Shown here: piece after piece, positions 46,114 to 53,680 of the stretch
Layout of the letters: each line of letters starts with the position of its first letter
Position numbering within the stretch: position 1 is the first letter of the stretch
Assembly: GCA_017624115.1 (NCBI GenBank)
Contig: JAGANQ010000023.1
Coordinates: 1-53,680 of the forward strand
Direction: 5' to 3'
DNA length: 53,680 nucleotides
From: Lachnospiraceae bacterium
GTDB taxonomy: Bacteria; Bacillota; Clostridia; Lachnospirales; Lachnospiraceae
The notes under the pieces: generated by a model
The model's input: only the letters and a program-made list of their open reading frames with translations
Told to the model about the DNA's origin: nothing
Database searches by the model: none
Position numbers and translations under genes: made by a program

Positions 46114-46166
46114 GCAAGGTACCTCGTAATTGTAAGATAAATAGATTGGGTTGTCAAGGTACCTTG
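46114..46166 (-). promoter_or_regulatory. MarR-exporter promoter with two flanking operators
   Basis: On the minus strand TTGACA (46157-46152) and TACAAT (46134-46129) are 17 bases apart. CAAGGTACCTTG (46155-46166) is a perfect 12-bp palindrome over the -35 edge; GCAAGGTACCTCG (46114-46126) covers the transcription start. The rest of the gap 46037-46342 shows nothing I can name. Confidence 0.85.
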
Positions 46167-46342
46167 CGATTAAAAAATGCTTATAAATGCTAATATTTTC
46201 CTGTGGTTATGCCGATGATATGAATATGATAGGAAATAAGGCAAGAACAGCGTCCAGTGTGCTGGCAAGAGCAAAGAGTAAGCTGAGCAACTTAAAGCGC
46301 TGTCAGGGAACCTGTCAGTGGAAATATGGTAGACATCTGTCT

Positions 46343-47521
46343 TTAATCTGCATGTTCAAGCTGTCTTATCGCATACTCAATCGTATTATTTGGATTAAGG
46401 AAATGGTACTGGGTGGAGATACGATCCAGTATCATTTTTATCGCATGCTGATTCGGTGAGGGAATCAGCAAAAGGTATTGTAACTCGCTGTAGCGTGAGA
46501 AAATATCACAGCCACGGAGAAACTCCAGCATAACTTCTTTTAACTGCAGCATACTCTGGCTAAGCTGTTCCCTGGCAGGTGCCGGAGTAATGGTTATCAG
46601 ACACAGATAGATAGATGCCTGTGTTCTTTTTATAATACGGCATTGCAGCCGGTAAATTTCCTTAAAGGTTTCGTATTCACAGAAAAAGCTTCCGTTAGAG
46701 TGAGGTTCTGATAAATCCTGCCCAATTAAATCAAGATCTGTTTCAATACCATTGTGGCTGGCAGAGATAACCTTGTATAATTCCTGAAAACGTTCGGAGG
46801 GCAGCCTGGAAAAGCGGGAGAGAAACAAGTCTCGCGAGGCATTATATTGAGTAAGTGCGGCCTGAGAGCTTCCCGACAAATACAGGGAGTATATCAGATA
46901 GTAATGGAGGTTTTCTTCATATGGTGCATAACTGAGCGCTTTCCAGCATAAATTAGAGGCTTCAGCATATGTTTCCTGCTTTAGCAGAAGCTCAATCAGC
47001 GTGTGTACCGATTGCAGATAAAGGGCATGATATTGTGCTGCAAGAGATGCAATCCATCTGTTCTCTTTGGCTTCAGGCAGAAAATTCCCCTTATAAATGC
47101 CCAGTGCCTGCTTAAGCCGTTCTGCCTGAAGAACAGTTCCTTTTTGTTCTTCTGCTTCTCTGCAAAGTGCAGAAAACTCTTCCACATCAATGTGACAGGG
47201 GACGGCAGGATTAAAGGCATATGAGCCATGATGAGGAAGAATAAGCGGTTCTGGATAATGAAGTGTGTCAAGAAGCTTCCTAAGTCGGTGCATCAGAGTT
47301 TTTAATGCACCGACTGGATTGCTGCTCTTTTCTTTTTCCCACAACAAATCGATAAGTTCATTTTGTAAAATTTCCCTGTTTCTGTAGAGGAGCATATATG
47401 AAAGTAAAAGCCACAGCTTTTTTGAGTGGCTGTCTGTTGCTGTTAAAGAGTACTCGCCAAAGGAAACAGAGCCTATGCCAAGCAGACGTATGTGAATGAC
47501 GGGAAGAGAATATTTTTTCAT
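46343..47521 (-). CDS. BTAD/SARP-like regulator with degenerate GGDEF-like tail
   Basis: A 392-residue protein. Residues 8-100 form an OmpR-type winged helix (SKKLWLLLSYMLLYRNREI, ALKTLMHRLRKLLD); 105-250 are a TPR-like bacterial transcriptional activator domain (HIDVEEFSALCREAE, EENLHYYLIYSLYLSGSSQAALTQY). The C-terminal 120 residues look like a worn diguanylate cyclase fold: the place of R-x-GGDEF reads SRYSELQYLLLIP, so the catalytic signature is gone. It lies 30 bases downstream of a nucleotidyltransferase gene and probably shares its transcript. Such chains often sense metabolites, but the signal and targets are unknown. Confidence 0.78.
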   Translation of the reverse strand: MKKYSLPVIHIRLLGIGSVSFGEYSLTATDSHSKKLWLLLSYMLLYRNREILQNELIDLLWEKEKSSNPVGALKTLMHRLRKLLDTLHYPEPLILPHHGSYAFNPAVPCHIDVEEFSALCREAEEQKGTVLQAERLKQALGIYKGNFLPEAKENRWIASLAAQYHALYLQSVHTLIELLLKQETYAEASNLCWKALSYAPYEENLHYYLIYSLYLSGSSQAALTQYNASRDLFLSRFSRLPSERFQELYKVISASHNGIETDLDLIGQDLSEPHSNGSFFCEYETFKEIYRLQCRIIKRTQASIYLCLITITPAPAREQLSQSMLQLKEVMLEFLRGCDIFSRYSELQYLLLIPSPNQHAIKMILDRISTQYHFLNPNNTIEYAIRQLEHAD

Positions 47522-47551
47522 ATAAAAACCTCTTTCGCAGTTTCATAATAA

Positions 47552-48472
47552 TTACTTTTCCGGGAATAAATATTTTGGATAAATATTCTTTTCAGTGAGT
47601 GCAGCAAAGGAATCTACAACGAACTGCTTATCCTCCTGGTAGGTTACGCCGAACCATTTATCATCGGTGTGCAGCACGCTGACCTCAGCGAGACCTTCCT
47701 TTATCAGGGTATCAACGACTTCAGGAAGAAGGTACTCTGCCTTTAACGGATTATCGCCAAGTTTATCAAGAAATCCGGCAAAGCGCTTCTCCAGCTCTGT
47801 CAGAATCTCAGGCGTAAATCCCCACATATTCATGGATACGGGACTGGTATAGGCGATTTCACGGCGGGTTCCATTGCTCTCGGTGTAGGCATGTTCACCG
47901 TTCTTATAGATGCCCTGTGTTTCATCGATGTTAATAAGCTTGTCGTTTTCGTCGACATTGCAGACACCGCGTGTCACAGCACCAAATTCGCTTAGGGTAT
48001 TGCCAAGGACAAAGCCTGCCATACAGAAATGATATTTCTTGCTGCAGGTTCCCGGATTAGCAAGAAAATCGTGTATCACCTGAAAGCCTTCTCTGCCATA
48101 ATAGTCATCGGCATTGATAACGGCAAATGGAGTGTCGATTTTCCCGAGACAGGAAAGGATTGCCTGCCCTGTTCCCCAGGGCTTGGTTCTTCCCTCTGGC
48201 CTGGTATAACCGGAAGGAAGCGCATCCAAATCCTGAAATACGTATTCTGTCTCAATATATTTGGAAATACGGTCTCCAACAATTGCCCTGAAGTCCTCTT
48301 CTATATCTTTTCTTATAATAAATATAACCTTTTTGAAACCGGCACGGATGGCATCATAGATGGAATATTCCATAATAATCTCGCCTCCCGGTCCTACGGG
48401 TGTGAGCTGTTTGATTCCGCCAAAACGACTGCCGATGCCGGCTGCCATAATAACCAGAACGCTGTCCTTCAT
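47552..48472 (-). CDS. NDP-sugar pyrophosphorylase-like nucleotidyltransferase
   Basis: A 306-residue nucleotidyltransferase. The N-terminal signature is AAGIGSRFGGIKQLTPVGPGG (residues 10-30), close to the sugar-1-phosphate nucleotidylyltransferase loop; metal-binding acidic residues are in AVINADDYYGREGF, and PWGTGQAIL contacts the base or sugar. The usual left-handed beta-helix domain is lacking, as in LicC/RmlA-like minimal forms. Substrate is unknown; a sugar or alcohol phosphate for surface glycan is likely. AGGAGGG precedes the ATG. Confidence 0.87.
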   Translation of the reverse strand: MKDSVLVIMAAGIGSRFGGIKQLTPVGPGGEIIMEYSIYDAIRAGFKKVIFIIRKDIEEDFRAIVGDRISKYIETEYVFQDLDALPSGYTRPEGRTKPWGTGQAILSCLGKIDTPFAVINADDYYGREGFQVIHDFLANPGTCSKKYHFCMAGFVLGNTLSEFGAVTRGVCNVDENDKLINIDETQGIYKNGEHAYTESNGTRREIAYTSPVSMNMWGFTPEILTELEKRFAGFLDKLGDNPLKAEYLLPEVVDTLIKEGLAEVSVLHTDDKWFGVTYQEDKQFVVDSFAALTEKNIYPKYLFPEK

Positions 48473-48512
48473 ATGTTTTCCCTCCTGGATTTTACTTTTG
48501 TTCCTGCCTTTT

Positions 48513-48541
48513 ATTATAGTATAGGAAGGAAAGAATGTAAA
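48513..48541 (-). promoter_or_regulatory. promoter of the nucleotidyltransferase gene
   Basis: On the minus strand TTTACA (48541-48536) and TATAAT (48518-48513), 17-base spacer, 40 bases before the start codon. Confidence 0.75.
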
Positions 48542-48568
48542 TAAAAGATTTCCGGAAGAAGGAGCCAG

Positions 48569-49831
48569 TCAGGTCAGCTCGGCGATACGGCTGATGCCTA
48601 CATATATTTCGGAAATTTTGTACCAGGTGGCAAAATCTACCTCTCCTGTTACAGGCAGACCGAAGATAGACTGAAATTCGCTGACAGCTTCCTGCGTCCT
48701 GGAACCATAGATTCCGTCAGCGGCAATCCGGGGAATAGCAGTGTACACCTCGGCAATGACATCGAGATGCTCCTGCATCTGCCGTACCTTATCACCGGAG
48801 GAACCGACAGTCAGGTTATAGCCCGGCCATGAGGACGGAACACCGGAGATTTGCTCGGCGGTATTGATGTATATGTCGGAGCCGTAGAAGTGCCGCAGGA
48901 TTTCGATAGGAGAGTAGCCCTGGTCGCCGAGGTTTTTAGAACCCCATTGAGTCATCCAGTTCGGGCATGTAGATTTTCTTCCATCGCAATACTGTGTCAG
49001 AATCGGCTGCCGTACATCCGGTCTTGACAGGTACTGGTCGAAGATTTCATCAACGATAAGAGAAATACTGTCAAAAATGTTGCGGCCGTTGATCCATTTG
49101 TGGTCGAAAGCCGTAGAAGAGGTGATAGTGAAATTATAACCTTTGTTTCTGTACCATTCGGTATATACCCGGTTCAGCGTGAACGACATAATGGCGAGAA
49201 CATTAGCTGTGATGGTGGATTCCGGCCAGGTGGCATAGATTTCACTGGAGGCAACATTTTTAATGTAATCGCGGTAGCGCACATAATGATTCCGTGCAGT
49301 AGGATCCGTCGGAGCACCGTCGTGCACTACCACAAATTCCGGGACGACAACCCGGCTTAAGACGATTTCGCCGAACTCGCCAAGCGGTTTGATTTCAGCC
49401 TCTGCGATTTTTGGCGGATAATTACCGTAAAGTGTGTGTGCAGGGATGACCAGATTCGTGCCCTCACCCTGAGGAGTAATCGGGTCAAGGCGGATTTCCT
49501 GAACAGAATTGGTGTCGGGAAGCACTTCTGTACCGGAAATGTCAAAGGGCTCAAAGCCCTCGGCAGTTACAGTCAGGGTATATTCCGAATAGGGCTGTTC
49601 GATACCGGGCTCCATACTGTATTCCAGAGGGGGAGCGCTCAGTGACAAAATCTCTGTCTGACCAGAGGAATCGGTGCGTACCTGTTCAATGATACTGTCG
49701 GGATTTCCGGTATAGGAAATAGAAATAACAGCATTTTCTATGGGATAATTGGTGGCGGAGGAGACAACTTTGACCTGCAGACCCCCGGTAGAGCCGGATG
49801 ATGTCAGCATTCCGTGCAGGATATAGTTCAT
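48569..49831 (-). CDS. SpoIID-like protein with peptidoglycan-binding domain
   Basis: A 420-residue protein in three parts. Residues 15-118 are a Cna-B/carboxypeptidase-regulatory-like beta domain. Residues about 165-325 resemble SpoIID/LytB: YRDYIKNVASSEIYATWPESTITANVLAIMSF, with Glu197 in the place of SpoIID's catalytic Glu (ASEMP), and then STAFDHKW and TQYCDGRKSTCP. Residues 340-408 are a PG_binding_1 domain (GSSGDKVRQMQEHL, DGIYGSRTQEAVSEFQ). It is likely a peptidoglycan strand-cleaving or wall-bound enzyme, perhaps for sporulation. No signal peptide is visible (MNYILHGMLTSSG). Start supported by GAGGT 7 bases upstream. Confidence 0.75.
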   Translation of the reverse strand: MNYILHGMLTSSGSTGGLQVKVVSSATNYPIENAVISISYTGNPDSIIEQVRTDSSGQTEILSLSAPPLEYSMEPGIEQPYSEYTLTVTAEGFEPFDISGTEVLPDTNSVQEIRLDPITPQGEGTNLVIPAHTLYGNYPPKIAEAEIKPLGEFGEIVLSRVVVPEFVVVHDGAPTDPTARNHYVRYRDYIKNVASSEIYATWPESTITANVLAIMSFTLNRVYTEWYRNKGYNFTITSSTAFDHKWINGRNIFDSISLIVDEIFDQYLSRPDVRQPILTQYCDGRKSTCPNWMTQWGSKNLGDQGYSPIEILRHFYGSDIYINTAEQISGVPSSWPGYNLTVGSSGDKVRQMQEHLDVIAEVYTAIPRIAADGIYGSRTQEAVSEFQSIFGLPVTGEVDFATWYKISEIYVGISRIAELT

Positions 49832-49901
49832 GGCATACCTCAGATGGAATTCATTCCTTATACGATATTCATGGGCAGAGAAAAAAATGCTTCAAAATAT
49901 C

Positions 49902-49930
49902 TTGATAAATCCGTTAAAGTGTGATAGAAT
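49902..49930 (+). promoter_or_regulatory. promoter of carAB
   Basis: TTGATA at 49902-49907 and TAGAAT at 49925-49930, 17-base spacer; start expected near 49937. Confidence 0.8.
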
Positions 49931-49946
49931 CTATAAGATTTAAATA

Positions 49947-49974
49947 AAGGCAGCTTGCCTCTGCTTTTTTTTTT
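49947..49974 (+). terminator. possible attenuator in the carAB leader
   Basis: AAG-GCAG and CTGC-TT (one bulge) or GGCA/TGCC can form a short hairpin at 49947-49964, followed by ten T residues (49965-49974), between the promoter and carA. No PyrR-type binding loop is recognisable. Confidence 0.5.
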
Positions 49975-50022
49975 GCGAACAGGTATTCAAAAGAACAAAA
50001 AAAGAAAGGAACAGGTGGTAAA

Positions 50023-51096
50023 ATGAAAGCTTTTCTAATCCTCGAGGACGGTACGGTATTTAAAGGTACCAGTATCGGTTCAACGAGAGAAATTATCAGT
50101 GAAATTGTCTTTAATACATCTATGACAGGTTATCTTGAGGTACTTACAGACCCATCCTATGCCGGACAGGCAGTCGTTATGACTTATCCACTTATTGGTA
50201 ATTATGGTATTTGTTATGAAGATATGGAATCCTTAAAGCCATGGCCGGACGGTTATATCGTAAGAGAATTATCCAGAATTCCAAGCAATTTCAGAAGTGA
50301 GGATACGATTCAGAATTTCCTTGCAAAGCATGATATTCCGGGAATCTGCGGCATTGATACCAGAGCGCTCACGAAGATTCTTCGCGAGAAGGGTACCATG
50401 AATGGTATGATTACTACAAATGAAAATTATAATCTGGCGGAGGTCACAGCCAGAATTAAAGCATATCGCTGCGAGGGTGTGGTAAAGAAGGTTACCTGCA
50501 AGGAAAAGAAGGTATTAAAAGGCAATGGATTTAAAGTAGCTCTGATGGATTTCGGAGCAAAAGACAATATCGCCCGTTCTTTAAATAAAAGAGGATGTGA
50601 GGTTACGATTTATCCGGCAGAGACTTCTGCGGAGGAAATTCTTGCATCAAATCCTGATGGCATTATGCTTTCCAACGGTCCTGGAGACCCAAAGGAATGT
50701 GTGGATATCATAAAGGAAATCAAAAAGCTGTATGACTCCAATGTGCCGATTTTTGCTATCTGTCTCGGACATCAGCTTATGGCACTGGCAACAGGAGCTG
50801 ACACCTATAAATTGAAATACGGACACCGCGGCGGCAATCATCCGGTAAAGGATCTGGAAACCGGTAAGGTTTATATTTCCTCTCAGAATCACGGCTATGT
50901 AGTTGATGTGGAGAACCTGGACAGCTCTATTGCAGAGCCGAGCTTTATCAATGTAAATGACGGAACGAATGAAGGTCTGCATTATCTGGGCAAGAATATT
51001 TTTACCGTACAGTTTCACCCGGAAGCATGTCCGGGACCGCAGGATTCGAATTTCCTGTTTGACAGATTTATGAAGATGATGGAGGTGTCAAAATAA
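50023..51096 (+). CDS. carA: carbamoyl-phosphate synthase small subunit
   Basis: Glutaminase subunit of carbamoyl-phosphate synthase, 357 residues, serving pyrimidine and arginine synthesis. The N-terminal domain starts [17 protein letters not shown]; the class I amidotransferase domain has Cys247 in [14 protein letters not shown] and the HPE pair in [24 protein letters not shown] precedes the ATG. It overlaps carB by one base (TAATG). No arg or pyr genes are in view to say which pathway controls it. Confidence 0.96.
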   Translation: MKAFLILEDGTVFKGTSIGSTREIISEIVFNTSMTGYLEVLTDPSYAGQAVVMTYPLIGNYGICYEDMESLKPWPDGYIVRELSRIPSNFRSEDTIQNFLAKHDIPGICGIDTRALTKILREKGTMNGMITTNENYNLAEVTARIKAYRCEGVVKKVTCKEKKVLKGNGFKVALMDFGAKDNIARSLNKRGCEVTIYPAETSAEEILASNPDGIMLSNGPGDPKECVDIIKEIKKLYDSNVPIFAICLGHQLMALATGADTYKLKYGHRGGNHPVKDLETGKVYISSQNHGYVVDVENLDSSIAEPSFINVNDGTNEGLHYLGKNIFTVQFHPEACPGPQDSNFLFDRFMKMMEVSK

Positions 51097-53680
51097 TGCC
51101 AAGGAATTCAAATATTAAAAAAGTACTGGTAATCGGCTCCGGTCCGATTGTAATCGGACAGGCAGCAGAATTTGACTATGCAGGTACCCAGGCATGCCGT
51201 TCCTTAAAGGAAGAGGGACTGACAGTAGTACTTGTCAATTCCAACCCGGCGACAATCATGACAGACAAGGATATCGCCGATATGGTATATATTGAGCCTC
51301 TTACTGTTCCGGTTCTGGAGCAGATTATAATGAAGGAAAAGCCGGACAGTATTCTTCCGACACTTGGCGGACAGGCAGGACTGAACCTTGCCATGGAGCT
51401 GGAGGAGTGCGGATTTTTGAAGGAGCATCATGTACGGTTGATTGGAACTACGCCCGAGACAATTAAGAAGGCGGAAGATCGTCTGGAGTTCAAGCTGACG
51501 ATGGAGAAAATCGGCGAGCCAATCGCTGCATCAAAGGTTGTGGAAAATGTAGAGGATGGTGTGGAATTTGCCAAAACCATCGGTTATCCGATTGTACTTC
51601 GTCCGGCATACACACTGGGCGGAAGCGGCGGCGGTATTGCTGCTAATGAGGAAGAACTGGTAGAGATTCTTTCTAATGGTCTGCGCTTAAGCCGTGTGGG
51701 ACAGGTTCTGGTAGAGCGCTGCATCGCAGGCTGGAAGGAAATCGAGTATGAGGTAATGCGTGACAGCGCAGGCAACTGCATCACGGTATGTAATATGGAA
51801 AATCTGGACCCGGTTGGCGTTCATACCGGGGACAGTATCGTTGTAGCTCCTTCCCAGACGCTGGGTGATAAGGAGTATCAGATGCTCCGTACCTCTGCAT
51901 TAAATATTATCAATGAGCTTAATATCACCGGAGGCTGTAATGTGCAGTTTGCCCTGCATCCGGAGAGCTTTGAATACTGTGTTATCGAGGTAAATCCCCG
52001 TGTAAGCCGTTCCTCTGCACTGGCTTCCAAGGCAACAGGATATCCGATAGCCAAGGTCGCAGCCAAGATTGCACTTGGGTATACACTGGACGAGATTAAA
52101 AATGCTATCACGAAGAAAACCTATGCGAGCTTTGAGCCGGCACTGGACTATTGTGTCGTGAAGATACCGAGACTGCCGTTTGATAAATTTATCAGTGCCA
52201 AGAGAACGCTGACGACGCAGATGAAGGCAACCGGAGAGGTTATGAGTATCTGTACGAATTTTGAGGGCGGTCTGATGAAGGCAATCCGTTCTCTGGAGCA
52301 GCATGTGGACAGCCTGATGTCCTATAATTTCACGGATTTGAGTGATGAAGAGCTGACAGAGGCACTGCACCGTGTGGATGACAGACGTATTTTTGTTATC
52401 GCAGAAGCGTTGAGAAGAAAATTTTCTTATGAATTGATTCATGACATTACCAAGATTGACATATGGTTCATTGATAAGATTGCCATTCTTGTAGAGATGG
52501 AGGCAGCACTTAAGGAGCAGCCGCTTACGAAGGAACTGTTAGAGGAAGCAAAGCGCCTGGAATTCCCGGATAAGGTAATCGGTGAGCTGACAGGAAGAAC
52601 AGAAAAGGAAATCAAGAAGCTTCGGGATGATTGGGATATCCATGCAGCCTTTAAGATTGTAGATACCTGTGCGGCAGAATTTGCAGCAGAAACACCTTAC
52701 TATTATTCCTGCTTTGGCAGCGAGACAGAGGTGAATGCGGAGAAGGACAGAAAGAAGGTTCTGGTACTTGGCTCCGGCCCTATCCGTATCGGTCAGGGTA
52801 TTGAGTTCGATTACTGCTCCGTGCACAGCACATGGGCTTTCCGTGAGGCCGGCTATGAGACAATTATTATTAACAACAACCCAGAGACGGTAAGTACGGA
52901 CTTTGATATTGCCGATAAGCTGTATTTCGAGCCGTTGACACCGGAGGATGTGGAAAATATTGTTGAGATAGAGAAGCCGGACGGAGCGGTGGTACAGTTC
53001 GGCGGTCCGACAGCGATTAAGCTGACGGAAGCGCTGATGAAGATGGGGGTGCCGATTCTCGGTACGGCGGCTGAGGACGTGGATGCAGCCGAGGACAGAG
53101 AGCTGTTTGACCGGATTCTGGAGCAGTGCGAGATTCCAAGACCGGCAGGACATACGGTATTTACCTGTGAGGAAGCAATCAAAGCGGCTAATGACCTTGG
53201 TTATCCGGTGTTAGTAAGACCTTCCTATGTGCTTGGCGGACAGGGTATGAGAATTGCCATCAGCGATGAGGATATTCGTGAGTTTATCGGCATTATCAAT
53301 CAGATTGCGCAGGAACATCCGATTCTCGTTGACAAATATCTGGTCGGCAAGGAAATCGAGGTAGATGCGGTATGCGACGGCGAGGATATCCTGATTCCGG
53401 GTATTATGGAGCATATCGAGAGAGCAGGCATCCACTCCGGTGACAGTATCTCGGTCTATCCGGCACAGAGCATCAGCGCAAAGGCAGTGGAGACGATAGA
53501 AGCTTATACCGAAAAGCTTGCGCGGGCACTGCATGTAAGAGGTCTTATCAATATTCAGTTTATCGTGTGCGGGGATGAGGTCTATGTTATTGAGGTAAAT
53601 CCTCGTTCCAGCCGTACCGTACCATATATCAGCAAGGTGACAGGTATTCCGATTGTTAAGCTGGCTACCAGAGTGATTAC
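51096..53680 (+). CDS. carB: carbamoyl-phosphate synthase large subunit, cut by the window end
   Basis: The first 861 residues of about 1070; the frame is open to the last base. The start overlaps the carA stop and has GGAGGTG upstream. Two homologous synthetase halves are visible: [20 protein letters not shown] near residue 9 and [21 protein letters not shown] near residue 552. The ATP-grasp motifs [10 protein letters not shown] (first half) and [10 protein letters not shown] (second half) and EVNPR occur in both. The C-terminal allosteric domain lies outside the window, so regulator preference cannot be judged. Confidence 0.96.
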   Translation, partial: MPRNSNIKKVLVIGSGPIVIGQAAEFDYAGTQACRSLKEEGLTVVLVNSNPATIMTDKDIADMVYIEPLTVPVLEQIIMKEKPDSILPTLGGQAGLNLAMELEECGFLKEHHVRLIGTTPETIKKAEDRLEFKLTMEKIGEPIAASKVVENVEDGVEFAKTIGYPIVLRPAYTLGGSGGGIAANEEELVEILSNGLRLSRVGQVLVERCIAGWKEIEYEVMRDSAGNCITVCNMENLDPVGVHTGDSIVVAPSQTLGDKEYQMLRTSALNIINELNITGGCNVQFALHPESFEYCVIEVNPRVSRSSALASKATGYPIAKVAAKIALGYTLDEIKNAITKKTYASFEPALDYCVVKIPRLPFDKFISAKRTLTTQMKATGEVMSICTNFEGGLMKAIRSLEQHVDSLMSYNFTDLSDEELTEALHRVDDRRIFVIAEALRRKFSYELIHDITKIDIWFIDKIAILVEMEAALKEQPLTKELLEEAKRLEFPDKVIGELTGRTEKEIKKLRDDWDIHAAFKIVDTCAAEFAAETPYYYSCFGSETEVNAEKDRKKVLVLGSGPIRIGQGIEFDYCSVHSTWAFREAGYETIIINNNPETVSTDFDIADKLYFEPLTPEDVENIVEIEKPDGAVVQFGGPTAIKLTEALMKMGVPILGTAAEDVDAAEDRELFDRILEQCEIPRPAGHTVFTCEEAIKAANDLGYPVLVRPSYVLGGQGMRIAISDEDIREFIGIINQIAQEHPILVDKYLVGKEIEVDAVCDGEDILIPGIMEHIERAGIHSGDSISVYPAQSISAKAVETIEAYTEKLARALHVRGLINIQFIVCGDEVYVIEVNPRSSRTVPYISKVTGIPIVKLATRVI

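Noticed and set aside
46187..46459. Plus-strand frame of 90 codons between the MarR and BTAD genes
   Set aside because: It overlaps the end of the BTAD gene, has no good ribosome site and shows no recognisable domain.
1..53680. CRISPR arrays, tRNA, rRNA, intact insertion sequences
   Set aside because: No regularly spaced direct repeats, no cloverleaf I could fold in intergenic gaps, no rRNA text and no transposase signature were seen.

Overview
The window reads as a chromosomal segment of a strictly anaerobic Firmicute, most likely a Lachnospiraceae-type Clostridium relative. Evidence: AGGAGG-type ribosome sites on almost every gene, sigma-A promoters (TTGACA-17-TATAAT class), a FabK-type (not FabI) fatty acid synthesis operon, a fused AccDA subunit, a tRNA-Trp T-box, FeoB with its Cys-rich partner, and XpaC/TelA. 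I cannot name the species.

Layout. 1-1230: the edge of a mobile element, with an apparently gutted MobL-like relaxase gene on the minus strand, a tight array of seven small palindromes and a bidirectional terminator. 1265-4190: a lone NMT1/THI5-like substrate-binding lipoprotein, a PHP phosphoesterase, a YerC/TrpR-like regulator and a DUF1836 protein. 4403-8293: a 1296-residue surface protein ending in a family-9 pectate-lyase-like beta-helix and a membrane anchor. 8418-17815: the FASII operon acpP-fabK-fabD-fabG-fabF-accB-fabZ-accC-accDA plus a second FMN enzyme, under one promoter that carries a FabT-like palindrome; fabH and fabT are absent here. 17913-19274: citrate synthase.

19353-23696: a strong promoter, a compact four-helix leader RNA, a DUF1653 gene and potABCD for spermidine/putrescine uptake, apparently one transcript. 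I consider this leader the best candidate here for something undescribed. 23946-26443: xpaC-telA. A perfect 24-bp inverted repeat follows. 26683-33249: an AT-rich six-gene surface glycan cluster (LicD, flippase, GT4, GT2, DUF2304, DUF2142), probably acquired. 33287-33460: an unexplained, structured non-coding stretch. 33587-35974: feoA-feoB-Cys-rich protein.

36003-41937: the trp operon trpE-G-C-F-B-A behind a T-box with a UGG specifier; trpD is missing. 41990-46166 (minus): a heterodimeric ABC exporter pair with one degenerate ATP site, and a MarR repressor whose promoter is bracketed by two AAGGTACCT palindromes. 46343-48472 (minus): a nucleotidyltransferase and a BTAD/SARP-like regulator with a degenerate GGDEF-like tail. 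48569-49831 (minus): a SpoIID-like/peptidoglycan-binding protein. 49902-end: carA-carB with a hairpin/T-tract in the leader; carB runs off the window.
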